Shown: positions 1 to 6,600 of the stretch, in pieces
Numbering within the stretch: position 1 is the stretch's first letter
Layout of the letters: each line of letters opens with the position of its first letter
Assembly: GCA_900549245.1 (NCBI GenBank)
Contig: URNQ01000088.1
Location: forward strand, 1-7,279
Length of the DNA stretch: 7,279 nt
Source: an uncultured Collinsella sp.
GTDB lineage: Bacteria; Actinomycetota; Coriobacteriia; Coriobacteriales; Coriobacteriaceae
Reading direction: 5' to 3'
Made by a program: the position numbers and the translations under genes
Notes under the pieces: model-generated
Databases searched by the model: none
What the model was told of the DNA's origin: nothing
The model's input: only the letters and a program-made list of their open reading frames with translations

Positions 1-43
1 ATAGGGACTGTTTTGGCCTCTGGAGCCTTCATTTAGTCCCTAT
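1..43. repeat. Inverted repeat at the window edge (9-bp arms)
   Basis: Bases 1-9 (ATAGGGACT) are perfectly complementary to bases 35-43 (AGTCCCTAT), with a 25-base interior. The left arm begins at the first base of the window, so the element may extend further. On the plus strand the right arm is followed by a short TTT, so it could be a weak terminator for a gene entering from the left, or part of a small dispersed intergenic repeat. No coding sequence is supported in 1-103. The identity of the element is unknown. Confidence 0.5.
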
Positions 44-56
44 TTCACCGCAACTT

Positions 57-93
57 AAAAAGGGGCGCTGACCGGGATAGTCAGCGCCCCTTT
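57..93 (-). terminator. Rho-independent terminator of the liv operon
   Basis: A perfect 10-bp GC-rich stem (62-71 GGGGCGCTGA with 81-90 TCAGCGCCCC) encloses a 9-base loop and is extended by three A-T pairs. Read on the minus strand it ends in a run of five T (61-57), ten bases or so downstream of the livF stop codon. This is a textbook intrinsic terminator for the leftward operon. On the plus strand the T run is only three bases, so termination in the other direction would be weaker. Confidence 0.92.
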
Positions 94-103
94 GTTGAAT
101 GGA

Positions 104-817
104 TTAACCACCAAGATATGCTTTGCGGACGTTGTCGTCGTGCAGGAGCTCTTGGCCGGTGCCGGTCATGGTGATCTTGCCGGTCTCGAGCACGTAGCCG
201 CGCGTGGCGATCGAGAGCGCCATCTGCGCGTTCTGCTCGACCAGAAGCACCGTGGTACCGGCTTTATGCAGGTCCTCGACGATCTGGAAGATCTGCTCAA
301 TCAGAATCGGCGCCAGGCCCATGGAAGGCTCGTCGAGCATGAGCAGCTTGGGGTTACTCATAAGGGCGCGCCCCATAACGAGCATCTGCTGCTCACCGCC
401 CGAAAGGGTGCCGGCGACCTGGCGACGGCGCTCCTTCAGGCGCGGGAACTGCTCATAGACGCGCTCCAGGCCCGGAGCCACCGTGGACTTGGGCTGTGTA
501 TAGGCGCCCATCTCCAGGTTCTCCTCGACCGTCATCTGCAAAAAGGCGCGACGGCCCTCGGGCACCTGGGCCAGGCCCTTGCCCACCAGCTTGTCGGCAG
601 GCGTATGGGTAATGTCCTCGCCCATAAACTTGATGGAGCCGGTCTTGGAACGCAGCAGGCCCGAGACAGTCTTAAGCGTTGTGGACTTGCCGGCGCCGTT
701 CGCACCGATCAAGGCCACGATCTCACCCTCGTTGACGTTAAAGGAGATGTCCTTGATGGCGTGGATGGCGCCGTACCAGACGTTGATGTTGTAGACGGAA
801 AGCATCGGCTCTGCCAT
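104..817 (-). CDS. livF: Branched-chain amino acid ABC transporter ATP-binding protein LivF
   Basis: This 237-residue protein is one of the two cytoplasmic ATPases that power branched-chain amino acid import through the LivHM channel. The ABC motifs are intact and in order: Walker A GANGAGKST at about 38-46, Q-loop Q84 followed by the LivF-typical VPEGRRAF, signature LSGGEQQ at 138-144, Walker B LLMLDEP at 158-164, then GLAP. The switch position reads LLVEQN (191-196) in place of the usual His motif, as is normal in LivF. Length matches the family. The ATG follows the livG TAA stop directly (TAAATG), and the Shine-Dalgarno AAGGGGGAG (832-824) lies in the end of livG, so translation is probably coupled. 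It is the last gene of the operon, with a strong terminator right behind it. Confidence 0.96.
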   Translation of the reverse strand: MAEPMLSVYNINVWYGAIHAIKDISFNVNEGEIVALIGANGAGKSTTLKTVSGLLRSKTGSIKFMGEDITHTPADKLVGKGLAQVPEGRRAFLQMTVEENLEMGAYTQPKSTVAPGLERVYEQFPRLKERRRQVAGTLSGGEQQMLVMGRALMSNPKLLMLDEPSMGLAPILIEQIFQIVEDLHKAGTTVLLVEQNAQMALSIATRGYVLETGKITMTGTGQELLHDDNVRKAYLGG

Positions 818-1678
818 TTAGTTCTCCCCCTTATCCTGCTTGCCCAGATATGCCTCGATAACAGCGTCGTTGTTCTGGATCTCCTCGGCCGTGCCCTTGG
901 CAATGACCTTACCAAAGTTGAGCACGCAGATGCCCTCGCAGATATTCATGACGAGCGACATATCATGCTCGATAAGCATAATGGCGATGCCGAAGGTGTC
1001 GCGAATCTTGACAATGTTCTCCATGAGCTCCGCGGTCTCGGACGGGTTCATGCCGGCGGCAGGCTCGTCGAGCAGCAGTAGCTTGGGGTTGGTGGCAAGC
1101 GCGCGGACGATCTCCAGACGACGCTGAGCGCCGTAAGGCAGCGATCCGGCCTGCTCGTTTGCCAGATGCTCCATATCAAAGATGGACAGCAGCTCCATGG
1201 CGCGCTCGTGGGCGGCCTTCTCGTGCTTCCAATACGTCGGCAGGCGTAGCACGCCCTCAAAACCGGAGTAGCGCTCTTGGTTGTGTAGGCCGACCTTAAC
1301 GTTGTCCTCCACCGTCATGGTGTTGAACAGGCGGATGTTCTGGAAGGTACGGGCGATGCCCATGCGGTTGACCTGATAGACCGACTTACCCGAGGTGTCC
1401 TCGCCGTCGAGCAGGATGGTGCCGTGCGTGGGCTGATACACCTTGGTGAGCAGGTTGAAGACCGTGGTCTTGCCGGCACCGTTGGGGCCGATGAGACCGG
1501 CGATCTCAGTCTTGCCGATGGTCAGGCTAAAGTCGTCGACTGCCTTAAGGCCGCCAAACTCAATGCCCAAGTGGATGCACTCGAGCGCCGGGCGCTGACC
1601 CAGGTCGCGGTCGGGAACGATGGCGCCAGAAGGATACGGGACCATCTTGCCCTTGTTGAACTCAAACTTACTGGGCAT
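818..1678 (-). CDS. livG: Branched-chain amino acid ABC transporter ATP-binding protein LivG
   Basis: This 286-residue protein is the second ATPase of the LivHMGF importer. Motifs: Walker A GPNGAGKTT at 64-72, Q-loop Q113 in RTFQNIRLF, the LivG-style signature LPYGAQRR at 180-187, Walker B LLLLDEP at 200-206 followed by AAGMNP, and the switch histidine H238 in IEHDMSLVM. The ATG at 1678 is chosen because AAGGAGG (1694-1688) lies 9 bases upstream; a longer frame from 1705 would place this Shine-Dalgarno inside the gene. The start overlaps the end of livM by 11 bases, and the stop abuts livF. About 30 residues precede the ABC domain (which begins near LECIHLGIEF, residue 32), making it longer than E. 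coli LivG (about 255 residues). The role of this N-terminal extension is unknown. Confidence 0.95.
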   Translation of the reverse strand: MPSKFEFNKGKMVPYPSGAIVPDRDLGQRPALECIHLGIEFGGLKAVDDFSLTIGKTEIAGLIGPNGAGKTTVFNLLTKVYQPTHGTILLDGEDTSGKSVYQVNRMGIARTFQNIRLFNTMTVEDNVKVGLHNQERYSGFEGVLRLPTYWKHEKAAHERAMELLSIFDMEHLANEQAGSLPYGAQRRLEIVRALATNPKLLLLDEPAAGMNPSETAELMENIVKIRDTFGIAIMLIEHDMSLVMNICEGICVLNFGKVIAKGTAEEIQNNDAVIEAYLGKQDKGEN

Positions 1679-2747
1679 CGGCTGCCACCTCCTTCTTGGA
1701 AGCAAAGCGGTCCTTAATGCGTGCGAAGAACGCCTTGAGCTGCGGGTTGTTGGTAAAGATCATGACCAGGATCAGCACGATGGCGTAGATGAGCATGCGG
1801 TAGTCCGAGAACTGACGGAGCAGCTCGGGAAGCACCGTGAGCAACGCCGCCGCGATGACGGAGCCGCGCATATTGCCCAGACCGCCAAGGACCACGAACA
1901 CCAAGATGAGGATGGACGTGTTGAAGTCGAACTTGGTAGCGGAAAGCTGCGAGAAGTTTCCGCCGAAGAGGGCTCCGGCAGCGCCGGCGAGAGCGGCGGA
2001 AACCACGAAGGCGATCATGCGGTACTCGGTGACGGAGATGCCCACGGACTCGGCAGCGATCTTGTTGTCGCGCACGGCCATAATGGCACGGCCGGTACGG
2101 CTGCGAACCAGGTTGAGCACGATCACGAGTGCAACCATGACCAGGATGGCACCGGCGAGGAAGGTCGAGTACGTCGACACGCCCGAGGCACCCTGAGCGC
2201 CCTTGATGATGGCGGTGCCGTCCTCGAGCAGGTGCAGGTCGTTAATCGTGGAGTTACCCGTGATGTTAAAGATCACATGCAGGCCGCGGGAGTCGACGCC
2301 CACGATAAGGCAGGTGACGATCTCTTTGATGATCTCGCCAAAAGCCAGGGTCACGATGGCCAGATAGTCGCCGCTCAGGCGCAGGACCGGGATACCGATC
2401 AGGAAGCCCAAGATGGCAGCGGCGATAGCGCCGACCACAATGCTGATGATCAGGCGCATCGGATCGGACGGGACGGCGCTCTCCAGCGCGACGGCGGTGA
2501 CGATTCCCGTATAGGCACCGACACTCATAAAGCCCGCGTGGCCCAGCGACAAGTCGCCCGCGATGCCGACGACGAGGTTAAGGGAAATGGCCATGACGAT
2601 ATAGGCCGTGATAGGAACCAGCTGACCGGCGATCATGCGCGGAATCATGTGGTTGGACTGCATAAAGAACACGATGGCGAAGGCCACGATGCACATGGCG
2701 TACGTGACAAAGTCGTGACGCGTCTGCTTGTCTTTAAGAAACTTCAT
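1668..2747 (-). CDS. livM: Branched-chain amino acid ABC transporter permease LivM
   Basis: This 359-residue polytopic membrane protein forms half of the import channel with LivH. Hydrophobic segments recur throughout, starting at about residues 14-29. Family motifs are clear: GDLSLGHAGF at 64-73 followed by GAY, GRAIMAVRDNKIAAESVGI at 219-237 (the cytoplasmic loop that contacts the ATPase), SAALAGAAGAL at 250-260, and LGGLGNMRGSVIAAALLTVLPE around 287-308. The start is uncertain: ATG at 2747 has AGGTGA (2758-2753), a good match to the anti-Shine-Dalgarno, overlapping the livH stop; a GTG at 2756, directly after that stop, would add MSV and has a weaker AAGG upstream. The C-terminus is a charged, probably cytoplasmic tail. 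Its end overlaps livG by 11 bases. Confidence 0.94.
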   Translation of the reverse strand: MKFLKDKQTRHDFVTYAMCIVAFAIVFFMQSNHMIPRMIAGQLVPITAYIVMAISLNLVVGIAGDLSLGHAGFMSVGAYTGIVTAVALESAVPSDPMRLIISIVVGAIAAAILGFLIGIPVLRLSGDYLAIVTLAFGEIIKEIVTCLIVGVDSRGLHVIFNITGNSTINDLHLLEDGTAIIKGAQGASGVSTYSTFLAGAILVMVALVIVLNLVRSRTGRAIMAVRDNKIAAESVGISVTEYRMIAFVVSAALAGAAGALFGGNFSQLSATKFDFNTSILILVFVVLGGLGNMRGSVIAAALLTVLPELLRQFSDYRMLIYAIVLILVMIFTNNPQLKAFFARIKDRFASKKEVAADAQ

Positions 2748-2756
2748 AACGCTCAC

Positions 2757-3638
2757 CTACACCTTCTCGGGGACGTACTTGCCCAAGAGGCCGGCAGGCT
2801 TGACGAGCAGGACGATGATCAAAACACCAAAGACGATGGAGTTGGCAAGGCTCGTGGAAATGTATGCCTGCGCCATCGCCTCGATGATGCCGATGAGGAT
2901 GCCACCGACAAAGGCACCGGGGATGGAGCCGATGCCGCCGAAAACGGCAGCGTCGAAGGCCTTGATGCCAGGCATGGCGCCCGTCGTGGGCTGCAGCACC
3001 GGCGAGTAGGAGCACAGCAGCACGCCGGCGATGGCGGCAAGGGCGGAGCCGATGGCAAACGGCATCGAGATGGGGCGGTTGACGTTGATGACAGCTTCTG
3101 GAGCGGCGGCCTTGTCCTCGGACACGGCGCGCATGGCCTTGCCCATCTTGGTCTTACCTGTAAAGAACATCAGGCCGGCCATGATAACCAGGCAGGCGAC
3201 GATGGTGACGAGCGAGACGGCGCTTACGTTGAGCTTGGCCAAGAACTTCGGCACCGGGAAGGTGACGAGCGAAGTGAAGTTCTTGGGCGTGGCGCCCCAC
3301 AGAAGCTGTGCGGCATTCTGTAGGAAGTAGGACACGCCGATAGCCGTGATCAGAACGGCCAGCGGGCCCGCCTGACGCAGCGGCTTGTATGCCAGACCCT
3401 CGATGAGAACACCGAGAACGGTACAGACCACACAAGAGAGAATTACAGATGCCCAGCCCGGGAGGCCGAGATACGACGTGGCACAGAACGAGACATAGGC
3501 ACCGACCATGATGACGTCGCCGTGAGCGAAGTTGAGCATCTTGGCGATACCGTAGACCATGGTGTAGCCCAACGCGATGATGGCGTAGACGCTGCCCATG
3601 GAAAGGCCGTTGACCAGGTATTGGATAAAGACCGTCAT
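2757..3638 (-). CDS. livH: Branched-chain amino acid ABC transporter permease LivH
   Basis: This 293-residue integral membrane protein is the partner of LivM. Characteristic motifs: GLSMGSVYAIIALGYTMVYG at 11-30, NFAHGDVIMVGAY at 36-48, GKAMRAVSEDKAAA at 166-179 followed by INVNRPI (the ATPase-contacting loop), and KAFDAAVFGGIGSIPGAFVGG at 226-246. Length fits the family (about 290-310). The ATG at 3638 is preferred: AAAGGGGG (3655-3648) ends 9 bases upstream. Another ATG at 3647 touches this Shine-Dalgarno, and a longer frame to 3731 adds residues that do not resemble the family. The gene is separated from the upstream binding-protein gene by a 139-base spacer with two hairpins, while livM begins at or just after its stop. 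Confidence 0.95.
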   Translation of the reverse strand: MTVFIQYLVNGLSMGSVYAIIALGYTMVYGIAKMLNFAHGDVIMVGAYVSFCATSYLGLPGWASVILSCVVCTVLGVLIEGLAYKPLRQAGPLAVLITAIGVSYFLQNAAQLLWGATPKNFTSLVTFPVPKFLAKLNVSAVSLVTIVACLVIMAGLMFFTGKTKMGKAMRAVSEDKAAAPEAVINVNRPISMPFAIGSALAAIAGVLLCSYSPVLQPTTGAMPGIKAFDAAVFGGIGSIPGAFVGGILIGIIEAMAQAYISTSLANSIVFGVLIIVLLVKPAGLLGKYVPEKV

Positions 3639-3647
3639 GTTCCACAT

Positions 3648-3655
3648 CCCCCTTT
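3648..3655 (-). promoter_or_regulatory. Shine-Dalgarno that sets the livH start
   Basis: The minus strand reads AAAGGGGG here, ending 9 bases before ATG 3638 and with no gap before ATG 3647. This spacing selects 3638 as the livH start. Confidence 0.75.
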
Positions 3656-3684
3656 CGAATAGGTTTCCAGTTGATGTATGAAAC

Positions 3685-3704
3685 AGGGACGTTACATCGT
3701 CCCT
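3685..3704 (-). terminator. Weak intercistronic hairpin upstream of livH
   Basis: A perfect 7-bp stem (3685-3691 AGGGACG with 3698-3704 CGTCCCT) closes a 6-base loop. On the minus strand it is followed by TGTTTC, a poor T tract, so at best it is a partial terminator or a processing barrier between the binding-protein gene and livH. A terminator role is inference. Confidence 0.4.
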
Positions 3705-3714
3705 AGATACCAAG

Positions 3715-3746
3715 CAAGCAGGGAAGGCCAAAACCTCCCCTGCTTG
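3715..3746 (-). other. Stable hairpin just 3' of the livJ gene
   Basis: Arms 3715-3727 and 3734-3746 pair over 13 positions with a single A-C mismatch, closing a 6-base loop. It sits about 30 bases after the stop codon of the upstream binding-protein gene. No T run follows on the minus strand, so it looks less like a terminator and more like an mRNA-stabilising 3' structure, as is known between binding-protein and permease genes in other ABC importer operons. That function is inferred, not shown. Confidence 0.6.
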
Positions 3747-3777
3747 GGATCAAAACCGCTCTATGTAAGGCGGCCTA

Positions 3778-4965
3778 TTAGGCCTGTACGTACTTGCCGT
3801 CGGTGATGACGTACGCCGTGGGCTCCTTCTGGACCTGGCCCTTATCGTTCCAGGTGAGCTTGCCGGTCAGACCGTCAACGGTAATCTTGAGCATAGCCTT
3901 GGGCAGCTTCTCGGCGACCTCGGTCGGGTCGGCGTCGACACCAAGACCGGCCTCCTTGAGGGCCTCGGCCACCGCGTGCACGCCGTCGTAGGCGTCGGCG
4001 GCAAACTGGTCGGGGGTATCGCCGTACTTATCCTTGTAAGCGTTGACGAAGTCGGCGTTCTTCTCGTCGTCGGCGGAGAACGGGGTCATGAGCAGCAGAC
4101 CCTCGGCAAGAGAGGTGTCGAAGCCCTCAACGCCCAGGATGCCGTCCATGCCGTCGCAGCCCATCATCTTGACGTCGTAGCCCATATCCTTGGCGTTCTT
4201 GAGCAGGACGGACGCCGGCGTGTAGTAGATCGGCGCAAAGATCATGGTGGCGCCGGCCTGCTTGGCCTTGGTCAGCTGGTTGGTAAAGCTCGTGGCGGAG
4301 TCGTCCTTAAAGGTCTCCTCGTCAACAACCTCGAGCTTGGACTCAGCGGCCTGGGCCTTAAAGGAATCCGCGATGCCCGAAGAATAGGCGTCGCCGGAGT
4401 TATAGAACAGCACGAACTTCTCGTCCGCATACTTCTGCGCCAGGAACTTGGCAGCGTTGACACCCTGGTTGGGGTCGGTGAAGCAAACCTGGAAGACGCA
4501 ATCCTTGCCGTCGGTGACGTCTTCGGAGGACGCGGACGGGGTGATCATGAACGTCTTGGGGTCGTTACCACACTCGGCGGCAACGGCAACCGACGCACCC
4601 GTGGTGGTCGGGCCGACGAGGGCCTGCATGCCCCAGTCGAGCAGGGTGTTGAAGGCGTTGACGGCCTTCTCGCCATCGGCCTGGTCATCCTCGGCCTTGC
4701 TGGCAAGCGGCAGCTCCTTGGTCGAGAAATCCTTGCAGCCAAGCTCGACACCCTGGGTAACGGACTTGCCGTAAGACGCGTTGGCGCCGGTCAGCGGGCC
4801 GATGGTGCCGACTTTAAACGAAGCGTCGCTCGAAGCGGAACCGCTGTCGCCGCCGTTGGAGGAGCAACCAGCTAGAATGGACATCGCCCCCAGACCTGCT
4901 GCGCTCGCGATAACGCTCCTGCGATTCATAACAGGGTTCAATGACTTACCGGTGAGGCTCGACAT
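3778..4965 (-). CDS. livJ: Branched-chain amino acid ABC transporter substrate-binding lipoprotein (LivJ/LivK family), operon-proximal copy
   Basis: This 395-residue extracytoplasmic binding protein (peripla_BP_6/type I fold) delivers branched-chain or related amino acids to LivHM. The N-terminus has a signal peptide with a twin-arginine pair (NRRSVI, residues 14-19), a hydrophobic core and the lipobox LAGC, so Cys34 should be lipidated. A Ser/Gly-rich linker follows, then the mature domain begins near FKVGTIGPLTG. PSASS and FTDPNQG, and later NSGDAYSSG, match ligand-pocket and hinge regions of the family. The start is supported by GAGGAG with 6-7 bases spacing; Met13 has no Shine-Dalgarno. 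It ends in tandem stops (TAA TAG). It is about two-thirds identical by eye to the copy at 5237-6403. Exact substrate cannot be read from sequence. Confidence 0.93.
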   Translation of the reverse strand: MSSLTGKSLNPVMNRRSVIASAAGLGAMSILAGCSSNGGDSGSASSDASFKVGTIGPLTGANASYGKSVTQGVELGCKDFSTKELPLASKAEDDQADGEKAVNAFNTLLDWGMQALVGPTTTGASVAVAAECGNDPKTFMITPSASSEDVTDGKDCVFQVCFTDPNQGVNAAKFLAQKYADEKFVLFYNSGDAYSSGIADSFKAQAAESKLEVVDEETFKDDSATSFTNQLTKAKQAGATMIFAPIYYTPASVLLKNAKDMGYDVKMMGCDGMDGILGVEGFDTSLAEGLLLMTPFSADDEKNADFVNAYKDKYGDTPDQFAADAYDGVHAVAEALKEAGLGVDADPTEVAEKLPKAMLKITVDGLTGKLTWNDKGQVQKEPTAYVITDGKYVQA

Positions 4966-4986
4966 GCGGCTCTCCTCTCAAATCTC

Positions 4987-5032
4987 GTCGGGTTTCGGTT
5001 ACCCGACAGGCCATCCTTCGCCGTGTTCGGCG
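4987..5032 (-). promoter_or_regulatory. Structured 5' leader of the proximal livJ gene (two hairpins)
   Basis: Two perfect short stems lie just upstream of the Shine-Dalgarno of the gene at 4965: 4987-4993 GTCGGGT with 5001-5007 ACCCGAC (7 bp, 7-base loop), and 5019-5023 CGCCG with 5028-5032 CGGCG (5 bp, 4-base loop). I recognise no known riboswitch or T-box consensus. They may stabilise the mRNA 5' end or affect initiation; this is inference. Confidence 0.45.
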
Positions 5033-5040
5033 TTCGCAAA

Positions 5041-5088
5041 ATAGTAGACGCTTTAGTTGAGAAAAGTGGCGATTATTTCAACTTTTCT
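5041..5088 (-). promoter_or_regulatory. Candidate promoter/operator region of the proximal livJ gene
   Basis: This lies in an AT-rich block (about 5041-5200) within the 271-base gap between the two binding-protein genes. The minus strand shows TACTAT at 5046-5041, a fair -10 match that would give a leader of roughly 70 bases, but no good -35 at 17-18 bases. Overlapping where a -35 would be are two interleaved inverted repeats: AGTTGA 5055-5060 with TCAACT 5078-5083, and AGAAAAGT 5060-5067 with ACTTTTCT 5081-5088. A regulator site is plausible. The remainder of the gap, 5089-5217, shows no gene. Confidence 0.3.
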
Positions 5089-5217
5089 TTTGTTTTGTCC
5101 ATTTATCCATAATTATGCGTATTTCTATCGCTTTATGCAGTTTAGCCACTTTATTGTGTGAAAGTAATATTTCCATTCTGTTACAAGCGCCCCTGCCCTG
5201 ATTAAAACTGCCTCACC

Positions 5218-5237
5218 GGTCGCGTTTTGTACGCACC
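5218..5237 (-). other. Short hairpin at the 3' end of the distal livJ copy
   Basis: GGT 5218-5220 and GCGT 5222-5225 pair with ACGC 5231-5234 and ACC 5235-5237, with one bulged base at 5221, closing a 5-base loop and touching the stop codon. On the minus strand a TTTT occurs only about 10 bases further on, so this is a weak terminator at best. No better terminator for this gene was seen, so read-through into the next binding-protein gene is possible. Confidence 0.35.
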
Positions 5238-6403
5238 TAGGCGGCGATGTACTTGCCGTCCTGAATCACATAGGCCGTAGCGGGCTTTTCGACCTGGCCC
5301 TTGTCGTTCCACGTCAACTCGCCCGTCAGGCCCTCGATCTTGATCTTGCGCATGGCCTTGGCAAGATCGCCGGCAATGTCGGCACCGTCGGCCGTAATGT
5401 CGATGCCTGCCTTATCGATTGCCTCGACAATCGCGTGGACGCAATCGTAGGCATCGGCAGCAAACTGGTTGGGCGTCTCGTCGTAGGCGTCCTTATATGC
5501 CTTGACAAAGTCGGCGTTCTTCTCATCGTCGGCAGAGAACGGGGTCATGAGCAGCACGCCCTCGGCAAGAGAGGTATCGAAGCCCTCAACGGAGAGCAGA
5601 CCGTCCATGCCATCGGTGCCCATGAGGGTCATGTCGTAGCCCATGTCCTTGGCGTTTTTGAGCAAAACGGACGCCGGCGTGTAATAGATCGGTGCAAAGA
5701 TGAGCGTGGCGCCGGCCTCCTTGGCCTTGGTGAGCTGCGTGGTGAAACTCGAAGAGGAATCGTCCTTAAACGTCACGGTAGAGACGACATCTAGTTTGGA
5801 TTCCTTGGCCTGCTCGGCAAAGGCATCGGCAACGCCCGAGCTGTACGTATCGCCGGAGTTGTAGAACAGGGCGATCTTGGCGTCCGCATACTTCTCGGCC
5901 AAGAACTTCGCAGCGCTGGCGCCCATGGTGGGATCGGTAAAGCAAACCTGAAAGACCGTGCTCTTATCCTTGGTGACGTCGAGCGACGAGGCCGAAGGCG
6001 TGACCATGAGCATATCGTCGGCGATCTCGCCCGAGACGGCGACAGCGGCACCAGTTGTGACGGGGCCGACGAGCGCTTGCATGCCCCAGTCGCACAAGGT
6101 ATTGAAAGCGTTGATGGCCTTCTCTCCGTCGGCGACATCGTCCTCGGACTTAAGCGAAAGCTTGAGGTCCTTGTTCGAGAAATCCTTGGCGGCAAGCTTG
6201 GCGCCCTTCTCGGCCGAGACGCCATAGGTTGCCGCGGCGCCGGTCAGAGGGCCGATGACACCGATCTTGAAGGTCTTGCCGTCATCGGCGGACCCGCCGT
6301 CCGAACCGCCCGACGAGCAACCAGCGAGTGCGGCGGTGCTGCCGAGCGCCGCGGCGCCGGCGAGAAAATTCCTACGGCTGAGCGTGCTGTTGATGTTGAA
6401 CAT
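5237..6403 (-). CDS. Branched-chain amino acid ABC transporter substrate-binding lipoprotein (LivJ/LivK family), second copy
   Basis: This 388-residue lipoprotein is a tandem paralogue of the binding protein at 3778-4965. The signal peptide carries a full twin-arginine motif, SRRNFL at residues 9-14, then an Ala-rich core and the lipobox LAGC with Cys29 as the lipidation site, suggesting Tat export followed by lipid anchoring. The mature domain starts near FKIGVIGPLTG and keeps the same family motifs (PSASS, FTDPTMG, NSGDTYSSG, GFDTSLAEG). The start is supported by AGGGGGA (6414-6408) 4-5 bases upstream. Residues differ from the paralogue mostly in the N-terminal half, for example around residues 50-70 and 105-125, which could alter ligand preference. 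It has its own leader and 271 bases to the next gene, so it may form a separate transcript that shares the LivHMGF channel. Confidence 0.93.
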   Translation of the reverse strand: MFNINSTLSRRNFLAGAAALGSTAALAGCSSGGSDGGSADDGKTFKIGVIGPLTGAAATYGVSAEKGAKLAAKDFSNKDLKLSLKSEDDVADGEKAINAFNTLCDWGMQALVGPVTTGAAVAVSGEIADDMLMVTPSASSLDVTKDKSTVFQVCFTDPTMGASAAKFLAEKYADAKIALFYNSGDTYSSGVADAFAEQAKESKLDVVSTVTFKDDSSSSFTTQLTKAKEAGATLIFAPIYYTPASVLLKNAKDMGYDMTLMGTDGMDGLLSVEGFDTSLAEGVLLMTPFSADDEKNADFVKAYKDAYDETPNQFAADAYDCVHAIVEAIDKAGIDITADGADIAGDLAKAMRKIKIEGLTGELTWNDKGQVEKPATAYVIQDGKYIAA

Positions 6404-6422
6404 GGTGTCCCCCTTTTTCGCT

Positions 6423-6437
6423 GGCCGCAGTGCGGCC
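6423..6437 (-). promoter_or_regulatory. GC-rich hairpin in the livJ-copy leader
   Basis: GGCCGCA at 6423-6429 and TGCGGCC at 6431-6437 form a near-perfect palindrome around G6430, able to fold as a 6-bp stem with a 3-base loop. It lies 9 bases upstream of the Shine-Dalgarno (6414-6408) of the minus-strand binding-protein gene. It could be a 5' stabilising hairpin or a protein-binding palindrome. Confidence 0.4.
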
Positions 6438-6473
6438 GTCTTGCGGTACGGGGCAAACCTTATGGCGCAAACG

Positions 6474-6498
6474 TTGACAGTTTGTTACGGAGTTCCGT
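6474..6498. promoter_or_regulatory. Divergent control region: TTGACA box and ACGGA-GT-TCCGT palindrome
   Basis: The 251-base gap between the divergent livJ copy and hom holds a consensus TTGACA at 6474-6479 on the plus strand, without a convincing -10 at 16-18 bases, and a 12-base palindrome at 6487-6498 (ACGGA, GT, TCCGT). The palindrome lies 84 bases upstream of the livJ-copy start and could be an operator serving one or both directions. No regulator family is recognised from it. Confidence 0.25.
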
Positions 6499-6594
6499 TT
6501 GTAGCGAGCATGTTTCCAATATTTCCGCAGCGTTTCGGGGGTGCCGTTTTGTGCGACTCCTGTTGCCTGGCGAGCACGCGCCCTCGGTTCACGC

Positions 6595-6600
6595 TAGAAT
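6595..6600 (+). promoter_or_regulatory. Candidate -10 element for hom
   Basis: TAGAAT matches five of six positions of TATAAT and lies 54 bases upstream of the hom ATG, giving a leader of about 48 bases. The -35 at 16-18 bases spacing is poor, so the assignment is tentative. Confidence 0.35.

Noticed and set aside
92..1081. A 329-codon plus-strand open frame opposite livF and livG
   Set aside because: It begins inside the operon terminator, spans two genes in antisense, has low-complexity composition and shows no family motif.
1620..3323. A 567-codon open frame on the plus strand opposite livM and livH
   Set aside because: Its product is rich in Asp, His, Gly, Gln and Arg with no recognisable domain, the usual antisense shadow of GC-biased codons; the minus-strand genes are unmistakable family members with Shine-Dalgarno sites.
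3639..3731. Upstream extension of livH to 3731
   Set aside because: The extra residues do not resemble LivH, would run through both intercistronic hairpin regions, and the only good Shine-Dalgarno serves ATG 3638.
3976..4875. A 299-codon plus-strand open frame opposite the proximal livJ gene
   Set aside because: A similar shadow frame appears at the matching place in the paralogue (5435-5794), as expected from the conserved sense codons; no independent signal of coding.
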